Source: Malus domestica
Lineage: Eukaryota; Streptophyta; Magnoliopsida; Rosales; Rosaceae
Assembly: GCF_042453785.1 (NCBI RefSeq)
Contig: NC_091677.1
Coordinates: forward strand, 22,755,501 to 22,819,500
Reading direction: 5' to 3'
Length of the DNA: 64,000 nucleotides
Position numbers and translations under genes: made by a program. The notes beneath the pieces are model-generated. The model did not search any database. It had not been told where the DNA came from and worked only from the letters and a program-made list of their open reading frames with translations. Each line of letters starts with the position of its first letter. The first letter of the stretch is position 1. Below are positions 43,653 through 56,108 of this stretch, in pieces.

Positions 43653-45516
43653 TGTTGGAAGTATGCCCACAAAGCCACTCATTTGATATAATAGCTTTTG
43701 GAATACTTATTGTATTAAACTATTATATGTTTAATAAAGGGCAAAGCTTATTGTTAATCACTATTTATTGTATCATGTGTTTAAGCAATAAGGGAATCCA
43801 AGGAATGTATTTGATCTAAGAGATAAGTGATTTAAGTAAGTTAGATTCACGAGACCTTTCTCTTATATTCATTCCTAAAACGTTCCTAGCCATAGGATTG
43901 CCAATTGGGCATTGACAATCCGCTAAGGTTAGTATGTGTTATGTCGACTCAAGCGTGAGTGTGACTAGTCTCAAGTCATTTAGTGTTGGACACGAAGACA
44001 AACACATAGGTGCTCGAAAGAGTAATCAAGTACACTGAACAACGATCAAAAGAGAGTTCAAACATCATGTCTTGTAAGAACTCGTTAGTTGCAATATGCA
44101 AAGTAATCCTTTGACCTGAGGCATCATAGATGTCTAATGGTTAGGTCCTTGATCTTTGATCATGTCAAAGGCATTCCATCGAGTGTCCACGGCATTGTTG
44201 GGGTCAAGCTATCTAGTCATGTAGGCATATGAATGCACAACAAGGGATCTCTAACCTTCCATGGTGGAAGGAGAATACTCTAAGATATGATTCAGGAGTC
44301 TTTGGCCAAAGCATACGAATATGACTTAGGAAGTATGTTCCAAATCCTATTCAATTGAATCATATAGAGAAGTATTACATTGGATAGTAGACATGAAACA
44401 AACTATCACTTAAACAATGTGATTAAGAGTATTGTATTAGAGAAGGACCGTATTGCATTGTACTTGTAACTGGATAGGTTCTCCAACCAATTCTATTTAG
44501 GTTGGGTAGCCATGACATGCTGCTAGGTGTCACTTATGGTTTGTGGAAGTCCTGAAGATTAGCAAACACTAATCTTAATCAAAGGGAGAATTGAAATGAA
44601 GTTTCAATTCACAATCGATTGTTAAGAGTAACAATCGCCCACTGCCTCGCTAATTGGAACCTAATGGATCGTACACCGAGTAAGGATGAAAGTGAAGAAA
44701 TATAAATGAAATGGATAAGCAATTAAATGATTTAATTAAAAATGGTCAAGGTTAATTAATTAGTTAATTAATTATACGAAAGGTTCGTATTGGGCTTTTA
44801 AGTTAGTTTTAGGCTTCGGGGTCCAAAAGGGTTTGGTCCACTAGGTCCATTATGTTTAAGTTGTATGACAACTAAAACAAATATGGGCAAATATCCCAAT
44901 CACTTAAGATGGCCGGCCATAGTGAGGGAAGTGGGAAGTTTTGCTTAATTGCAAGTTTGCCACTCACCTAAGAAAAGAGATATAAAAGCATCTTTATAGC
45001 TTTTACCTCATTAGGGTTTTCTTAAGACAAAGATGAAAAACACTTTCTCTTTTTTTCTCTAAAAGAGGCCGGCCACTTAGGGAAGAGATAGCTAGCAATC
45101 TTTTATTCTCTAAGTCATCCATTTCATCTTCACACATCATCCTTGGTGTGGAGACTTAGAGACACCAAATCTTTGGTGTTCTTGGAGATCCTTTCCTCAC
45201 ATCCTCAAGGAGCAAAAGAGCATCAAAAGGAAGAAAATCACAAGGAAGATCCAAGGTGCTAGAAGGTGACTTGAAGGCCCTCCACTTGGGTGAATCCCTT
45301 GTGTAAACAAGGATGAGCTTCAAGGGTAATGAATCTCTAAATCCTTCCTTCTCTTTAATGTTGTTGAAGAGTCTCTTGGTTCACCATTCACTAGGCTTTG
45401 AAAGTCATGGGTTTTAGAATTGTTTTTGAATGCATGCCTACTTTAATATGTTAATAGTTTGCATATGTGTTCAAATATTCTCACATGTTCTTAGCTAGGA
45501 CAAATTTTTTCCTTCA
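43653..45516 (+). repeat. 5' LTR of the copia element
   Basis: This 1,864-bp LTR matches 51615-54072 once the insertion there is removed. In the first 200 bp I count about four differences. It contains GGCCGGCCA words and a TATAAAAGC box near 44991. Confidence 0.92.
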
Positions 45517-45518
45517 AG

Positions 45519-45531
45519 TGGTATCAAGAGC
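45519..45531 (+). other. Primer binding site (tRNA-Met) of the copia element
   Basis: TGGTATCAAGAGC starts two bases after the LTR. It matches the site for initiator methionine tRNA (TGGTATCAGAGC) with one extra A. Confidence 0.8.
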
Positions 45532-47746
45532 CTAGGTCTAGTTTATGGTGAATCCTTTTGGGTTTTGTGTTTTTTCGTGGTTTGTGATTTAAATGTTGTA
45601 AATGTTACAAGCTTTGTTCTTGCTTTTGAATATAAATTTTGCTTGAAAATTTAGCATTCAAATGTTGTAGATGTAGTTCATTTAAGCATGAATATTGGAA
45701 CTAAAATTTGGTGCCATGTATGTGGGGAGATTCAGCCAAATCCAAAGGGTGGATTTTTGGGTTCATGTTTGTCTTGTTAAAAGAGTTTTAAAGTGACTTT
45801 TGGAACCCCCTAAGTACCCTAGGATGTTAACCCTCTTTTGTGAAGTGAAAATTTGAGTTTTATTGAGTGAAAACATTCATGGAACTCTTATGAGTTTTCA
45901 TGTGTGTTCTTCAATGTTCTTGATGTTCTTACCAAGAACAAAAAGTTTTGGTGTTTTGATTCAATATGTTTGTTGCTTTGAATAAAGTTTTGGTTTATTA
46001 TTGATTGGTGATGGATGATTTATGCCTTTATTGTTTGACAAAACATTTTTCATACAACCCATCCCAATCAACTTTTCCTCACCTACCTATCCACTTGCAC
46101 AAAACACTTTCAAATTTTGAATTTTTCACCAAAACCTTCCCCCCCCCTCTTTTTCACTACCAAAACCGGCCACCCCTTAGTGGGGGTACTTTTGGGGCTT
46201 TCATGCAATTACATAAAGTTTTTATACTTTTGTGGATTTGCACTTTGACCCAAAAGTTTGCGTTTTTACATTAAGGCCCAAAAACGCTAAAGGACAAATT
46301 GTTTTGCTCCTTTAATGATGTTTTTATTATTGTTGAAATTTTTGGGTTCTAGTTGTAATTACATGAAGTTGTGGACTCTTGTGTTTTTACAAAGTGACCC
46401 CAAAAGTTTATGTTTTAAATTTATGGCCCAATAGTTGTGGTCATTGTTTTTCGGACCAAAAGATGATGAGAACAAAATGGTTTTGTCTCTTGAATGAGAA
46501 TTGGATTTTCATTTCATTTAGTTCCATTTAAATCAATTCTATGAATCCGAAAACCAATTGTTTAAGTTGCTTTCTTAGTTAATATGATTGATTAAGAAAA
46601 GGGTGATTATGAACCAAAGGCCTCGATAATTGAGCTATGTGATTGGCCGTTTTACATTATGAATGCTTGGGTTAAGTAGTTTAGATTTGAATGTAATTTG
46701 ATTAGTTCAAATTTGTTGTAAATGGACATAAGTCCATCTAATGTGTTGTAAAAGGGCATAAGCCCTTCTCTTTATTTCAAGCATTCCTATTTGTTTATTT
46801 GTATGCAAATTGGAATAGTTGGGTCCAACGCCCAATAGGAAATAACGGTTTAATTAGATTAAACATGTAACTAAAATCAACAACTACCTACTTTAGACCC
46901 AAGGTCCAACACAAGGCTCGTGTTGGATCAAATCAAACGGTTCATAATCATCCTAAGACCTAATATGACTATATAGTCCATATGAGGATGCAAAGCATTC
47001 GTTAATAGTTCCATATAGTCTCGCTTGTTTCATCGAAATAGCAGGAGTATTATATACTACTAATTCATATTAACTTGGACCAATGATTGTGATAGGCCCA
47101 AGTTCTTTTAATAAGATTAAAATAAAATTGATATAGCCCAACACTACTCCCTTAACAAAAACGAATATTAAGTTGATAAGCGAGAGATGCTTTGAACATC
47201 TCTTCGTAAGCCTTCCACCATGATGGACTCCAATTGTTTGTGACTCCTACACCGGCTTCACCCTATCATGGGGAAGTTCAAAGTATGTGCTTACATTCAG
47301 GAGGAGTCCATATGTACATACATGATGTGGTGAGGTAGGCAACGAGGATGGCCGACATCATATCATTGTGAGGCTATTCTTGAACCCCTACACGAACTAG
47401 CATGGTGGGAATAACTTAACTAAGTGCAATGGTGCCAACATCATATCATTGTGAGGCATCATTCTCTAGAGGCCAAACTAGATGGGTAATTACAAAAGTT
47501 GTAAATGATTAAAGCGTTATTCTCTCATCATTATTTTTGCTAACCAACATCGTATCATCGTGAGGTGGGCTTGGTAATGGTGAGTCTCCCATACCCCACT
47601 AAGAGTTCAACATAACTCTCGAATTCCATTGAGGGATGTGGAATTTGCCAAAAATAGTGGGTGATACTATTTGATTTAAGACCTAATCAAGTAGTTTTAA
47701 AATCAACAGTCTAATACGATTTCTGTTATATTATGTAGTTAACGAC
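45532..47746 (+). other. Leader region of the copia element
   Basis: This is 2.2 kb of internal sequence between PBS and gag. Short open frames (for example 46005-46274) have no family likeness. Phrases such as CATCATATCATTGTGAGG recur near 47357, 47439 and 47548. I see no gene. Confidence 0.5.
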
Positions 47747-49048
47747 ATGCCTAAAATTACACCCACCATTATACTTGACAAAATGGGCCTTAGGGGCCAA
47801 CGTTTCCTTGCTTGGTATCACCACATTAAGAATGTCTCAAAGGTGAAAGACATATTGTATGTGCTTAAGCAATCCCCTCCTCATGTACCTCCTACGAAAC
47901 TAGCTTCAAAGGAGGAGTGTCAAAATTATTCAAGACACTATGAGGATGACTTACAAGCCAAATGTTTAATCCTCACTTTACTTAGTGAGGAGCTTATGAA
48001 GCTACATAAGCACATGGACACTTCTTGTGCCATGGTTGAAAGTTTGCATAAGATGCATGACATTGAGACTAGTAATGTACGATTCTCAAATGTTTGTAGT
48101 CTATTGAATGCCAAAATGGAAAAGGGGACATCGGTTCATAAACATGGACAAAAGATGGAAAGGATCTTTCAAGATCTTGAGAGTTTAGGAACTTTCATCG
48201 ATGGGAAAATGGCCCAAGACTTTTTCCTTGCATCTCTCTCGGATGATTTCACTTAGTTTATTGTAAACTATAAAGTGAATAGATTCGATCATACTTTTAC
48301 CGAGATGATTGACATATGCTGTAAGTTTGAACAAGGTTTCAAAAAGGACAGTGGGAGTGAGAATGCAATCACAAGGAAAAGTTTACATAAGAAGAAGGCA
48401 ATAAAATCCAAAGGAACATGCTTTCATTGTGGAAAGGATGAACGTTGGAAGAAGAAATACAGGGTGCGCATTGCGAGCCTTATGACACGAACTTTAGAAT
48501 GGACTATTTCTGTCATAGAGAGTGCTTTTACAGTGAGCTCCAATTATTGGATATTTGATTCAGGCGCTAGTCAACATATCTGCAATTCGTTGCAGGGACT
48601 AACAGGGAGCAGGACATTGCGCAATGGGGAAATGATTGTGCGAATTGGGAACGGCACTAAGATCTCTGCAAAAGCAATAGGCACCTACATGCTTAAACTA
48701 CCCTCTGGGGAAGTCCTGGAACTTAAAAATTGTTTATATTTTCCTTCATGTATAAAGATTTTGATTTCTATCTCTAAGCTTTTACGAGATGGGCACTCAG
48801 TATTGTTTGACAAAATGAGTTGCACTTTATACTTGAACGGTCGTATTATCTCTCATGGTAATATGATAGAGGGACTTTTTCACCTAGAGACAAGTAGTGG
48901 GATGCACTGTATTGAAAGCGGGAATACCTCAAAACCCAAAAGGGCTAGAGAAGAAGTTAACCGAGAAAAGATGTGGCATCTTAAACTTGGACATGTAAAC
49001 CTTGATAAGATTCGCAAGATGTCGAAAGACGGATATTTCCAACATTAG
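47747..49048 (+). pseudogene. Copia gag, zinc knuckle and protease, interrupted
   Basis: The gag part (47747-48256) includes a retrotransposon gag domain and is cut by TAG at 48254-48256, where CAG would be expected. The frame resumes and has a damaged zinc knuckle (CFHCGKDERWKKKY, with the conserved His and last Cys lost). Next come the protease motif WIFDSGASQHIC and the pre-integrase motif MWHLKLGHVNLDKI. It stops at TAG at 49048. Confidence 0.85.
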
Positions 49049-50070
49049 GTAATGACCAAATGGGTACTTGTGAATGTTGCTTAAAAGGGAAGATGACCAA
49101 ATCTCCATTCACTGGGAAAGAAGAGCGTGCCACTGAAATTCTAGGGTTAATCCACATTGACGTATGTGGACCTATGTCTACTAAGTCAAGATGAGGCTTC
49201 TCCTACTATATCACATTCACCGACGATCACTCTCAATTTGGCTATGTGTATCTTATGAAGTACAAGTCAGAATCATTTAAAAGGTTCAAAGAATTCAAGA
49301 ATGAAGTTGAGAAGCAAACTGGGAAACAGATAAAGATCCTAAAATCAGATCGAGGGGGAGAGTATCTAAGTAGCGAGTTCCTAGATTATCTCAAAGAGTG
49401 TGGAATAATATCACAGTGGACTCCACCGGGAACTCCACAACTTAATGAAGTTTCTGAAAGGAGAAATCAAACCTTGATGAACATGGTTCGTTCTATGATG
49501 AGTCCCGCCGATCTACCAGTAACATTCTGGGGATACTCTATATACAGCAGCTTACTTGCTTAATAGAGTACCTTCCAAGTTAGTTTCACAGACACCCTAT
49601 GAGATATGGCATGGAAGAAAGCCAAGTCTTAATCACATTAAGATTTGGGGTTGTGAAGCATATGTCAAGAAGCTTGAAGCTACTAAACTTGAAGCGAGAT
49701 CAGTTAGGTGCTATTTTGTGGGATATCCTAGAGAAACTATGGGATATGAGTTCTACCATCCTAACGACCAAAAAGTCTTTGTCGCCAAAACTGCTAAGTT
49801 TCTAGAGGACGAATTTGTTCTCAAAGGAACTATAAGTAAAACGATGGAAATTAATGAGATTAATGATGAACCACAAACAAGCACTCAACAAGTTGACAAC
49901 CCTGTTCCTGAACCCCTAGCTCCACGTAGATTTGAAAGGGTTAGCAAGCCACCTAAGAGGTATGGCTTAGATAATGACTTTGGGGAATTGCACTTTCTAG
50001 GTGACAATGACACAAATGAGGACCCTAGGGACTACACTGAAGCAATGTCCGACATTGATTCAAAGAGATG
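49049..50070 (+). pseudogene. Copia integrase, interrupted
   Basis: The GLIHIDVCGPM and FTDDHSQFGYVYL motifs give the first two catalytic acids; TPPGTPQLNEVSERRN carries the glutamate. A TGA at about 49191 and a frameshift near 49545-49560 break it. The following frame (49556-50074) gives the C-terminal YEIWHGRKPSLNHIKIWGC region and ends at TAA. Confidence 0.85.
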
Positions 50071-50988
50071 GTAAGAGGCCATGAAATCTAAGATGGATTC
50101 CATGTATCAAAATCAGGTCTGGACTCTTTTAGACCCTCCAGAAGGTATAGTACCTGTTGGAAACAAATGGGTTTTCAAGAGGAAGCTAGGCGTTGATGGG
50201 AACGTGGAGACTTATAAGGCTAGACTAGTAGCCAAGGGTTACAGCCAATGAGAAAGATTGACTATGAAGAAACCTACTCTCATATAGCCATGATTCAATC
50301 CATTCGGATTTTGCTTGCTATAGCTGTGTACCATGATTATGAGATATGGCAAATGGACGTGAAGACGACATTTCTGAACGGCTACCTAGAGGAAGAGCTC
50401 TATATGACTTAACCCGAAGGTTTCGTGTCCAAGTCTAAAAGGACTAAGGTATGCAAGCTTCAAAGGTCCATTTATGGACTTAAGCAAGCCTTCAGGAGTT
50501 GGAACATTCGTTTTGATACTGAAATCAAATCGTTTGGTTTTACTCAAAACGAAGACGACAATTGTGTTTATCAAAAGGTCGTTGGGGATGCAGCTGTATT
50601 CCTAGTGTTATATGTAGATGACATATTACTATTCGGGAATGACACTGCAGTACTTTCTTCTATAAAAGTGTGGTTGTCCAAAACCTTCCACATGAAAGAT
50701 TTGGGAGATGCATCTTATGTATTTGGGATAAAGCTCTATCATGATAGATCTAGAAAATTAATTGGATTATCCCAATCTATGTACATAGATAAAGTGCTAA
50801 GTAGGTTCCAGATGGAACAATCTAAGAAAAGTATTTTTCCTGTAAGACATGGAATTCACCTTTCTAAGTCCATGGGACTTAAGACTCCTGAAGAGATATG
50901 GCAGATGAGTGCTATTCCTTATGCTTCTGCCATAGAAAGTCTCATATATGCCATGATATGCACAAGGCCTGATATGCATATGCTGTGA
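50071..50988 (+). pseudogene. Copia reverse transcriptase, interrupted
   Basis: Motifs in order: NQVWTLL, GNKWVFK.K, YKARLVAKGYSQ, MDVKTTFLNGYLEE, YGLKQA and the catalytic YVDDILLFG at about 50610. Stops lie at 50072, about 50249 and 50410. Two of them are where CAA (Gln) would be usual, so C-to-T decay explains them. A one-base loss near 50975 shifts the frame into RNase H. Confidence 0.87.
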
Positions 50989-51599
50989 GCATTACTAGTC
51001 GATATCAATCTAACCCAGGATCAGAACACTGGCCAGCTGTCAAGACGGTCCTTAAGTACTTAAAAAGAACTAAAGACATGTTCCTCGTTTATGGAGGAGC
51101 GACAGAGTTGAGAGTGGAAGCCTATATAGACGCAGATTTCCAATCTGACGTCGATGATAGAAGTTCCAACTCCGGATATGTATTCACTCTAAATGGTGGG
51201 GCTGTTAGCTGGAAAAGCAAGAAACAAGATGTAATTGCTGATTCCACGACGGAGGCAGAATATGTCGCTGTAGCTGAAGCCGGCAAAGAAGCGTTATGGA
51301 TGAAGAAGTTCATTACTGAACTTGGAGTGGTTCCAACCATTACATCACCATTAACTTTGTATTGTGATAATAGTAGGGTGATAGCTCAAGCCAAGGAACC
51401 CAGGGCTCATCAAAAGAACAAGCATTTTGACAGGCGCTTTAATATCATTAGAAAATATGCTGCCGAGGGGAAAGTCAACATCCTCAAGGTTGCCTCAGCC
51501 GATAATGTAGCAGATCCACTGACAAAGCCAATGTCTCAAATCCAACTTGACCGCCATATGGAAAAGATGGGTATTAGATACATGGGAATGTGGCTTTGA
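50985..51599 (+). pseudogene. Copia RNase H fragment
   Basis: This frame reads NPGSEHWPAVK..LKYLKRTKD, YIDADFQSD, SWKSKKQDVIADSTTEAEYVA and HFDRRFNIIRKY, the typical copia RNase H and C-terminal tail, ending in a normal stop 15 bp before the 3' LTR. It is the best-preserved piece but lacks its link to RT. Confidence 0.85.
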
Positions 51600-51614
51600 G
51601 TGCAAGTGGGAGAT

Positions 51615-54072
51615 TGTTGGAAGTATGCCCACAAAGCCACTCATTTGATGTAATAGCTTTTGGAATACTTATTGTATTAAACTATTATATGTTTAATAAA
51701 GGGCAAAGCTTATTGTTAATCATTATTTATTGTATCATGTGTTTAAGCAATAAGGGAATCCAAGGAATGTATTTGATCTAAGAGATAAGTGATTTAAGTA
51801 TGTTAGATTAACGAGACCTTTCTCTTATATTCATTCCTAAAACGTTCCTAGCCATAAGATTGCCAATTGGGCATTGACAATCCGCTAAGGTTAGTATGTG
51901 TTATGTCAACTCAAGCGTGAGTATGACTAGTTTCAAGTCATTTAGTGTTGGACACTAAGACAAATACATAGGTGCTCGAAAGAGTAATCGAGTACACTGA
52001 ACAACGATCAAAAGAGAGTTCGAACATATATGTCATGTAAGAACTCGTTAGTTGCAATATGCAAAGTAGTCATTTGACCTGATGCATCATAGATGTCTAA
52101 TGGTTAGGTCATTGATCTTTGATCATGTCAAAGGCATTCCATCGAGAGTGTCCACGGCATTGTTGGGGTCAAGCTATCTAGTCATGTAGGCATATGAATG
52201 CACAATAAGGGATCTCTAACCTTCCATGGTGGAAGGAGAATACTCTAAGATATGATTCGGGAGTCTTTGGCCAAAGCATACGAATATGACGTAGGAAGTA
52301 TGTTCCAAATCATATTCAATTGAATCATATAGAGAAGTATTACATTGGATAGTAGATATGAAACAAACTATCACTCAAACAATGTGATTAAGAGTATTGT
52401 ATTAGAGAAGGACCGTATTGCATTGTACTTGTAACTGGATAGGTTCTCCAACCAATTCTATTAGCTTGGGTAGCCATGACATGCTGCTAGGTGTCACTCA
52501 TGGTTTGTGGAAGCCCTGAAGATTAGCAAACACTAATCTTAATCAAAGGGAGAATTGAAATGAAGTTTCAATTCACAATCGATTGTTAAGAGTGCAATCG
52601 CCCACTGCCTCGCTAATTGGAACCTAATGGATCGTACACTGAGTAAGGATGAAAGTGAAGAAATATAAATGAAATGGAAAAACAATTAAATGGTTTAATT
52701 AAAAATGGTCAAGGTTAATTAATTAGTTAATTAATTATACGAAAGGTTCGTATTGGGCTTTTAATTTAGTTTTGGGCTTCGGGGTCGAAAAGGGTTTGGT
52801 CCACTAGGTCCATTATGTTTAAGTTGTATGACAATTAAAACAAATATGGGCAAATAGCCCAATCACTTAAGATGGTCGGCCATAGTGAGGGAAGTGGGAA
52901 GTTTTGCTTAATTGCAAGTTTGCCACTCACCTAAGAAAAGAGATATAAAAGCATCTTTATGGCTTTTACCTCATTAGGGTTTTCTTAAGACAAAGATGAG
53001 AAACACTTTCTCTCTTTTTCTGTAAAAGAGGCCGGCCACTTAGGGAAGAGATAGCTAGCAATCTTTTCTTCTCTAAGTCATCCATTTCATCTTCACACCT
53101 CATCCTGGGTGTGGAGACATAGAGACACCAAATCTTTGGTGTTCTTGGAGATCATTTCCTCACATCCTCAAGGAGCAAAGGAGCATCAAAAGGAAGAAAA
53201 TCACAAGGAAGATCCAAGGAGCTAGGAGGTGACTTGAAGGCCCTCCATTTGGGTGAATCCCTTGTGTGAACAAGGATGAGCTTCAAGGGTAATGAATCTC
53301 TAAATCCTTCATTCTCTTTAATGTTGTTGAAGAGTCTCTTGGTTCACCATTCACTAGGCTTTGAAAGTCATGGGTTTTAGAATTGTTTTTTAATGCATGC
53401 CTACTTTAATATGTTAATAGTTTGCTGCAAACCAAGGGACTAGGGTAGTCCTCGGCCCATCCTGACTTCATCTGAGATGTGAACCTCATGGAAGAAGATG
53501 AAGCAAATGACGTCGTTAAGCTGTTTTGATTTTAAATCTTTTCGGCTATCTAATGAAACGATAAGTTTGGCAGGGGAGTTTTAAAAGAGATGTGCAATTT
53601 TAAATGAAAAAAGCAACCCCACTTTTGGTTCGATTCTCTCACCTAACAGTAAGATACACCCTATAATTTTCTAAAGCAACCCACCTTCTTTATTTGCAGA
53701 CCTCTCCCCCTTTTCCTTCTTTTTCTACTTCTTTGTATTTTCTTTAGCCTTCCACAACCTACATCTTACTTGGTTGTCTGGGTTTTTACATTTTTTTTTC
53801 TTAGTATTGAATTATAGAGAATTTTTTCAGTTTTGTGAGGATTACACAAATTGCATATGTCAACATGTTATGAATTCAACTTTTTAGACACACTCATATA
53901 TGTATATATATACATATACATATGTATATATATATATATATATGTATATATATACATATGTATATATTTGTGAAAGGCCCCTCCTCATTCAGAATTCTGG
54001 CTCCCCCACTGAGTTTGCATATGTGTTCAAATATTCTCACATGTTCTTAGTTAGGACAAAAATTTTCCTTCA
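51615..54072 (+). repeat. 3' LTR of the copia element, interrupted
   Basis: The LTR starts after the purine tract GCAAGTGGGAGAT and is continuous to 53425. It resumes at 54012 after an insertion and ends CCTTCA. Without the insertion it is about the length of the 5' LTR. Confidence 0.92.
53426..54011. mobile_element. 586-bp insertion in the copia 3' LTR with 7-bp TSD
   Basis: Comparison with the intact 5' LTR shows extra DNA between two copies of AGTTTGC (53419-53425 and 54012-54018). The insert starts TGCAAACCAAGGGACTAGGG. On the minus strand it starts CAGTGGGGGAGCCAGAATTC, a start commonly seen in plant DNA elements. It holds a TATATGTA microsatellite (53897-53967). Its ends do not form obvious inverted repeats, and I do not recognise the family. 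Confidence 0.75.
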
Positions 54073-55002
54073 CAATCATCAAGACAATTAGATAGTTTAA
54101 AACAGTAATTAATAATTCAAAGTATGCATGCAATCAATCATAAGCAATTAGATAAAAATTACATATTCATGCTAAGGCTCGAGGCTTCACCCTAGCAAGA
54201 CGAATTAGTTACGCATATTCATAATTGAAATCATAGAAAGTATTATTATGAAGAAAAGGATTGAAAACATCTTAAAGTAGAAAATCTTTCAGAACCCTAG
54301 CAATTCTCTCTGTCTCCAAGATTGCATAAAAGAAAGCATAGAAAAGACTACGAACGGCAAAGCAATATATCCTGCTATGCCCTCGCACAAACCCTAAAGT
54401 GTATTCTTTTATTCCAACTAGGAAACTAAATAATAATAAAATAATTTAGAAAATAACATCTTAATTAAACTAGGAGAATCTACCAAGTACTTGTCCAGCC
54501 ATGTTTTAGCCTCAAATATCCTTCAAATGTGGCCCATGATAGCATGTTTTGAAGATTAGGACGTTCTGAACACATCTCTAGAAGGTCACGAACCCATCAG
54601 AGGTCATCTTGGGCTCCAAAAAAGCAATTCAAGCCTAAAACATCATTATTCCAGCACTGCTCATCGCTCCTTTATTTTATCACCAGAAAATCACAGCTCG
54701 GTAGAAAAATTCCAAATTTTGACATGATTAAGCCAAGTGACTCACGAACGTCTTCCAACTGGAATTACTCCAAAATTTATCCATTTGACTGCGTTTTTCT
54801 CCATAGGAAGTTGAAAGTCATATATTAAAAATATAATTAAAAGTATCAAAATTCTTCCAAAATATTAACTAAAATATACTAAGAAAAGGGTTTAATATAT
54901 AATATAAAATCTACTCATCACTATCCACCAGTCCCCAATAAATAATGTTTTAATTTGCTATGGGAACGTTATTTGAGATATTTAATAATTTGGATCATGT
55001 AT

Positions 55003-55050
<48 letters not shown>

Positions 55051-56108
55051 GTATCTCAATTTATATTATGCATTGATCAGGTTAACATTACATCTTTCCA
55101 TCGTCTTTGTATTCTTGTAAATCATGTTCTTTAGTTGTACTCTAAGTCACTACTTGTGTAAGGATAATGCTTGGTAAACCATTTTTTTAGACAAAATTTG
55201 TATACCGTATCACCAATAAGAAATAATCACATAAATCAACACTTCAGTAATAATCCAAATATCAACAATCATGTCATATAATTTACAAACTATAATTTAA
55301 ATAGATAGTCTCCCTTAGCATTACTCCTTGCATAACATGTATATAAAACAGAAATTTGACTACAATACTCAAATCAATTTAATACAATCATCATTTCGAC
55401 AATTAATTAGATGGTAATTGTATTAAATACATATTCACGTGAATAATATCTGACAGTCAAATAGTGATTGTATTAAATACATATAAATATCGTAGCCATC
55501 CCTAATATCCAATTCTCTAAATTTTATATGGTATGAGAGTATAGTGATTGTATTAAATACATATTCACGTGAATAATATATGATCGTTGAATAGTGATTA
55601 TATTAAATACATATAAATATCGTAGCTAGCCTTGATATCCAATTCTCTAAATTTTATATGGTATGAGAGCATTGTACAATTTAAGAGGCTATTGCAAAGA
55701 ATGAACATGCACCTGTTAATATTCTCGAGCCATATTGAGAGAACGTTTGTATGTGGTTGTCCACATCAGATGTCATCTAAGATGGTATAGAAATGTAGTA
55801 TAAAAATATGGTATGAATATCATTACTCTTTCTATAAACTCAATATGCATATGTCCACAAAAGCTCATCAGTTGCATTGTTGGGAATCACCGACTTCATT
55901 CATTATTCACAAGCAAAAAGTGACCTACAAGAAGGGCTTTACAAACAGCACAAGAAAATGGAGGTTCCAAGCTGGGAAAGTGAGAATAAATAACTGAAAA
56001 CTTGAAGACAAAAAGAAGTAAAGAACAAAAGAAAATTGCTCTTCCTCCTTTTATTACAAATGATACACTGGAACACATTAGCAACAAATTAAATCTCAAC
56101 CAAGTCAT
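54073..56108. other. AT-rich intergenic region, 3' side of TIP2 gene
   Basis: No gene was recognised. An (AT)n microsatellite lies at about 55009-55047. The last part (55900-56108) should be the TIP2 3' UTR. Confidence 0.5.
55417..55676. repeat. 130-bp tandem duplication
   Basis: Two head-to-tail copies start ATTGTATTAAATACATATTC at 55417 and 55547. Each also holds an internal second ATTAAATACATATAAATATCG. Confidence 0.85.

Larger units (their letters stand above)
43653..54072 (+). mobile_element. Decayed Ty1/copia LTR retrotransposon with 1.86-kb LTRs
   Basis: The element begins TGTTGGAAG and ends CCTTCA. Order: LTR, initiator-Met PBS, long leader, gag, protease, integrase, RT, RNase H, purine tract, LTR. 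Integrase before RT marks it as copia. The flanks are CAATA (43648-43652) and CAATC (54073-54077), a 4 of 5 base target duplication. Its left edge is only a few bases right of the TIR element's target repeat. Coding regions are broken by stops and frameshifts. The 3' LTR is itself interrupted by a 586-bp insertion. Confidence 0.93.

Noticed and set aside
51590..51781. ORF at the start of the copia 3' LTR, also present in the 5' LTR
   Set aside because: Chance LTR frame without family likeness; part of it is not separated from the LTR boundary.
53900..54091. Tyr/Ile-rich ORF
   Set aside because: Translation of a TATATGTA microsatellite.
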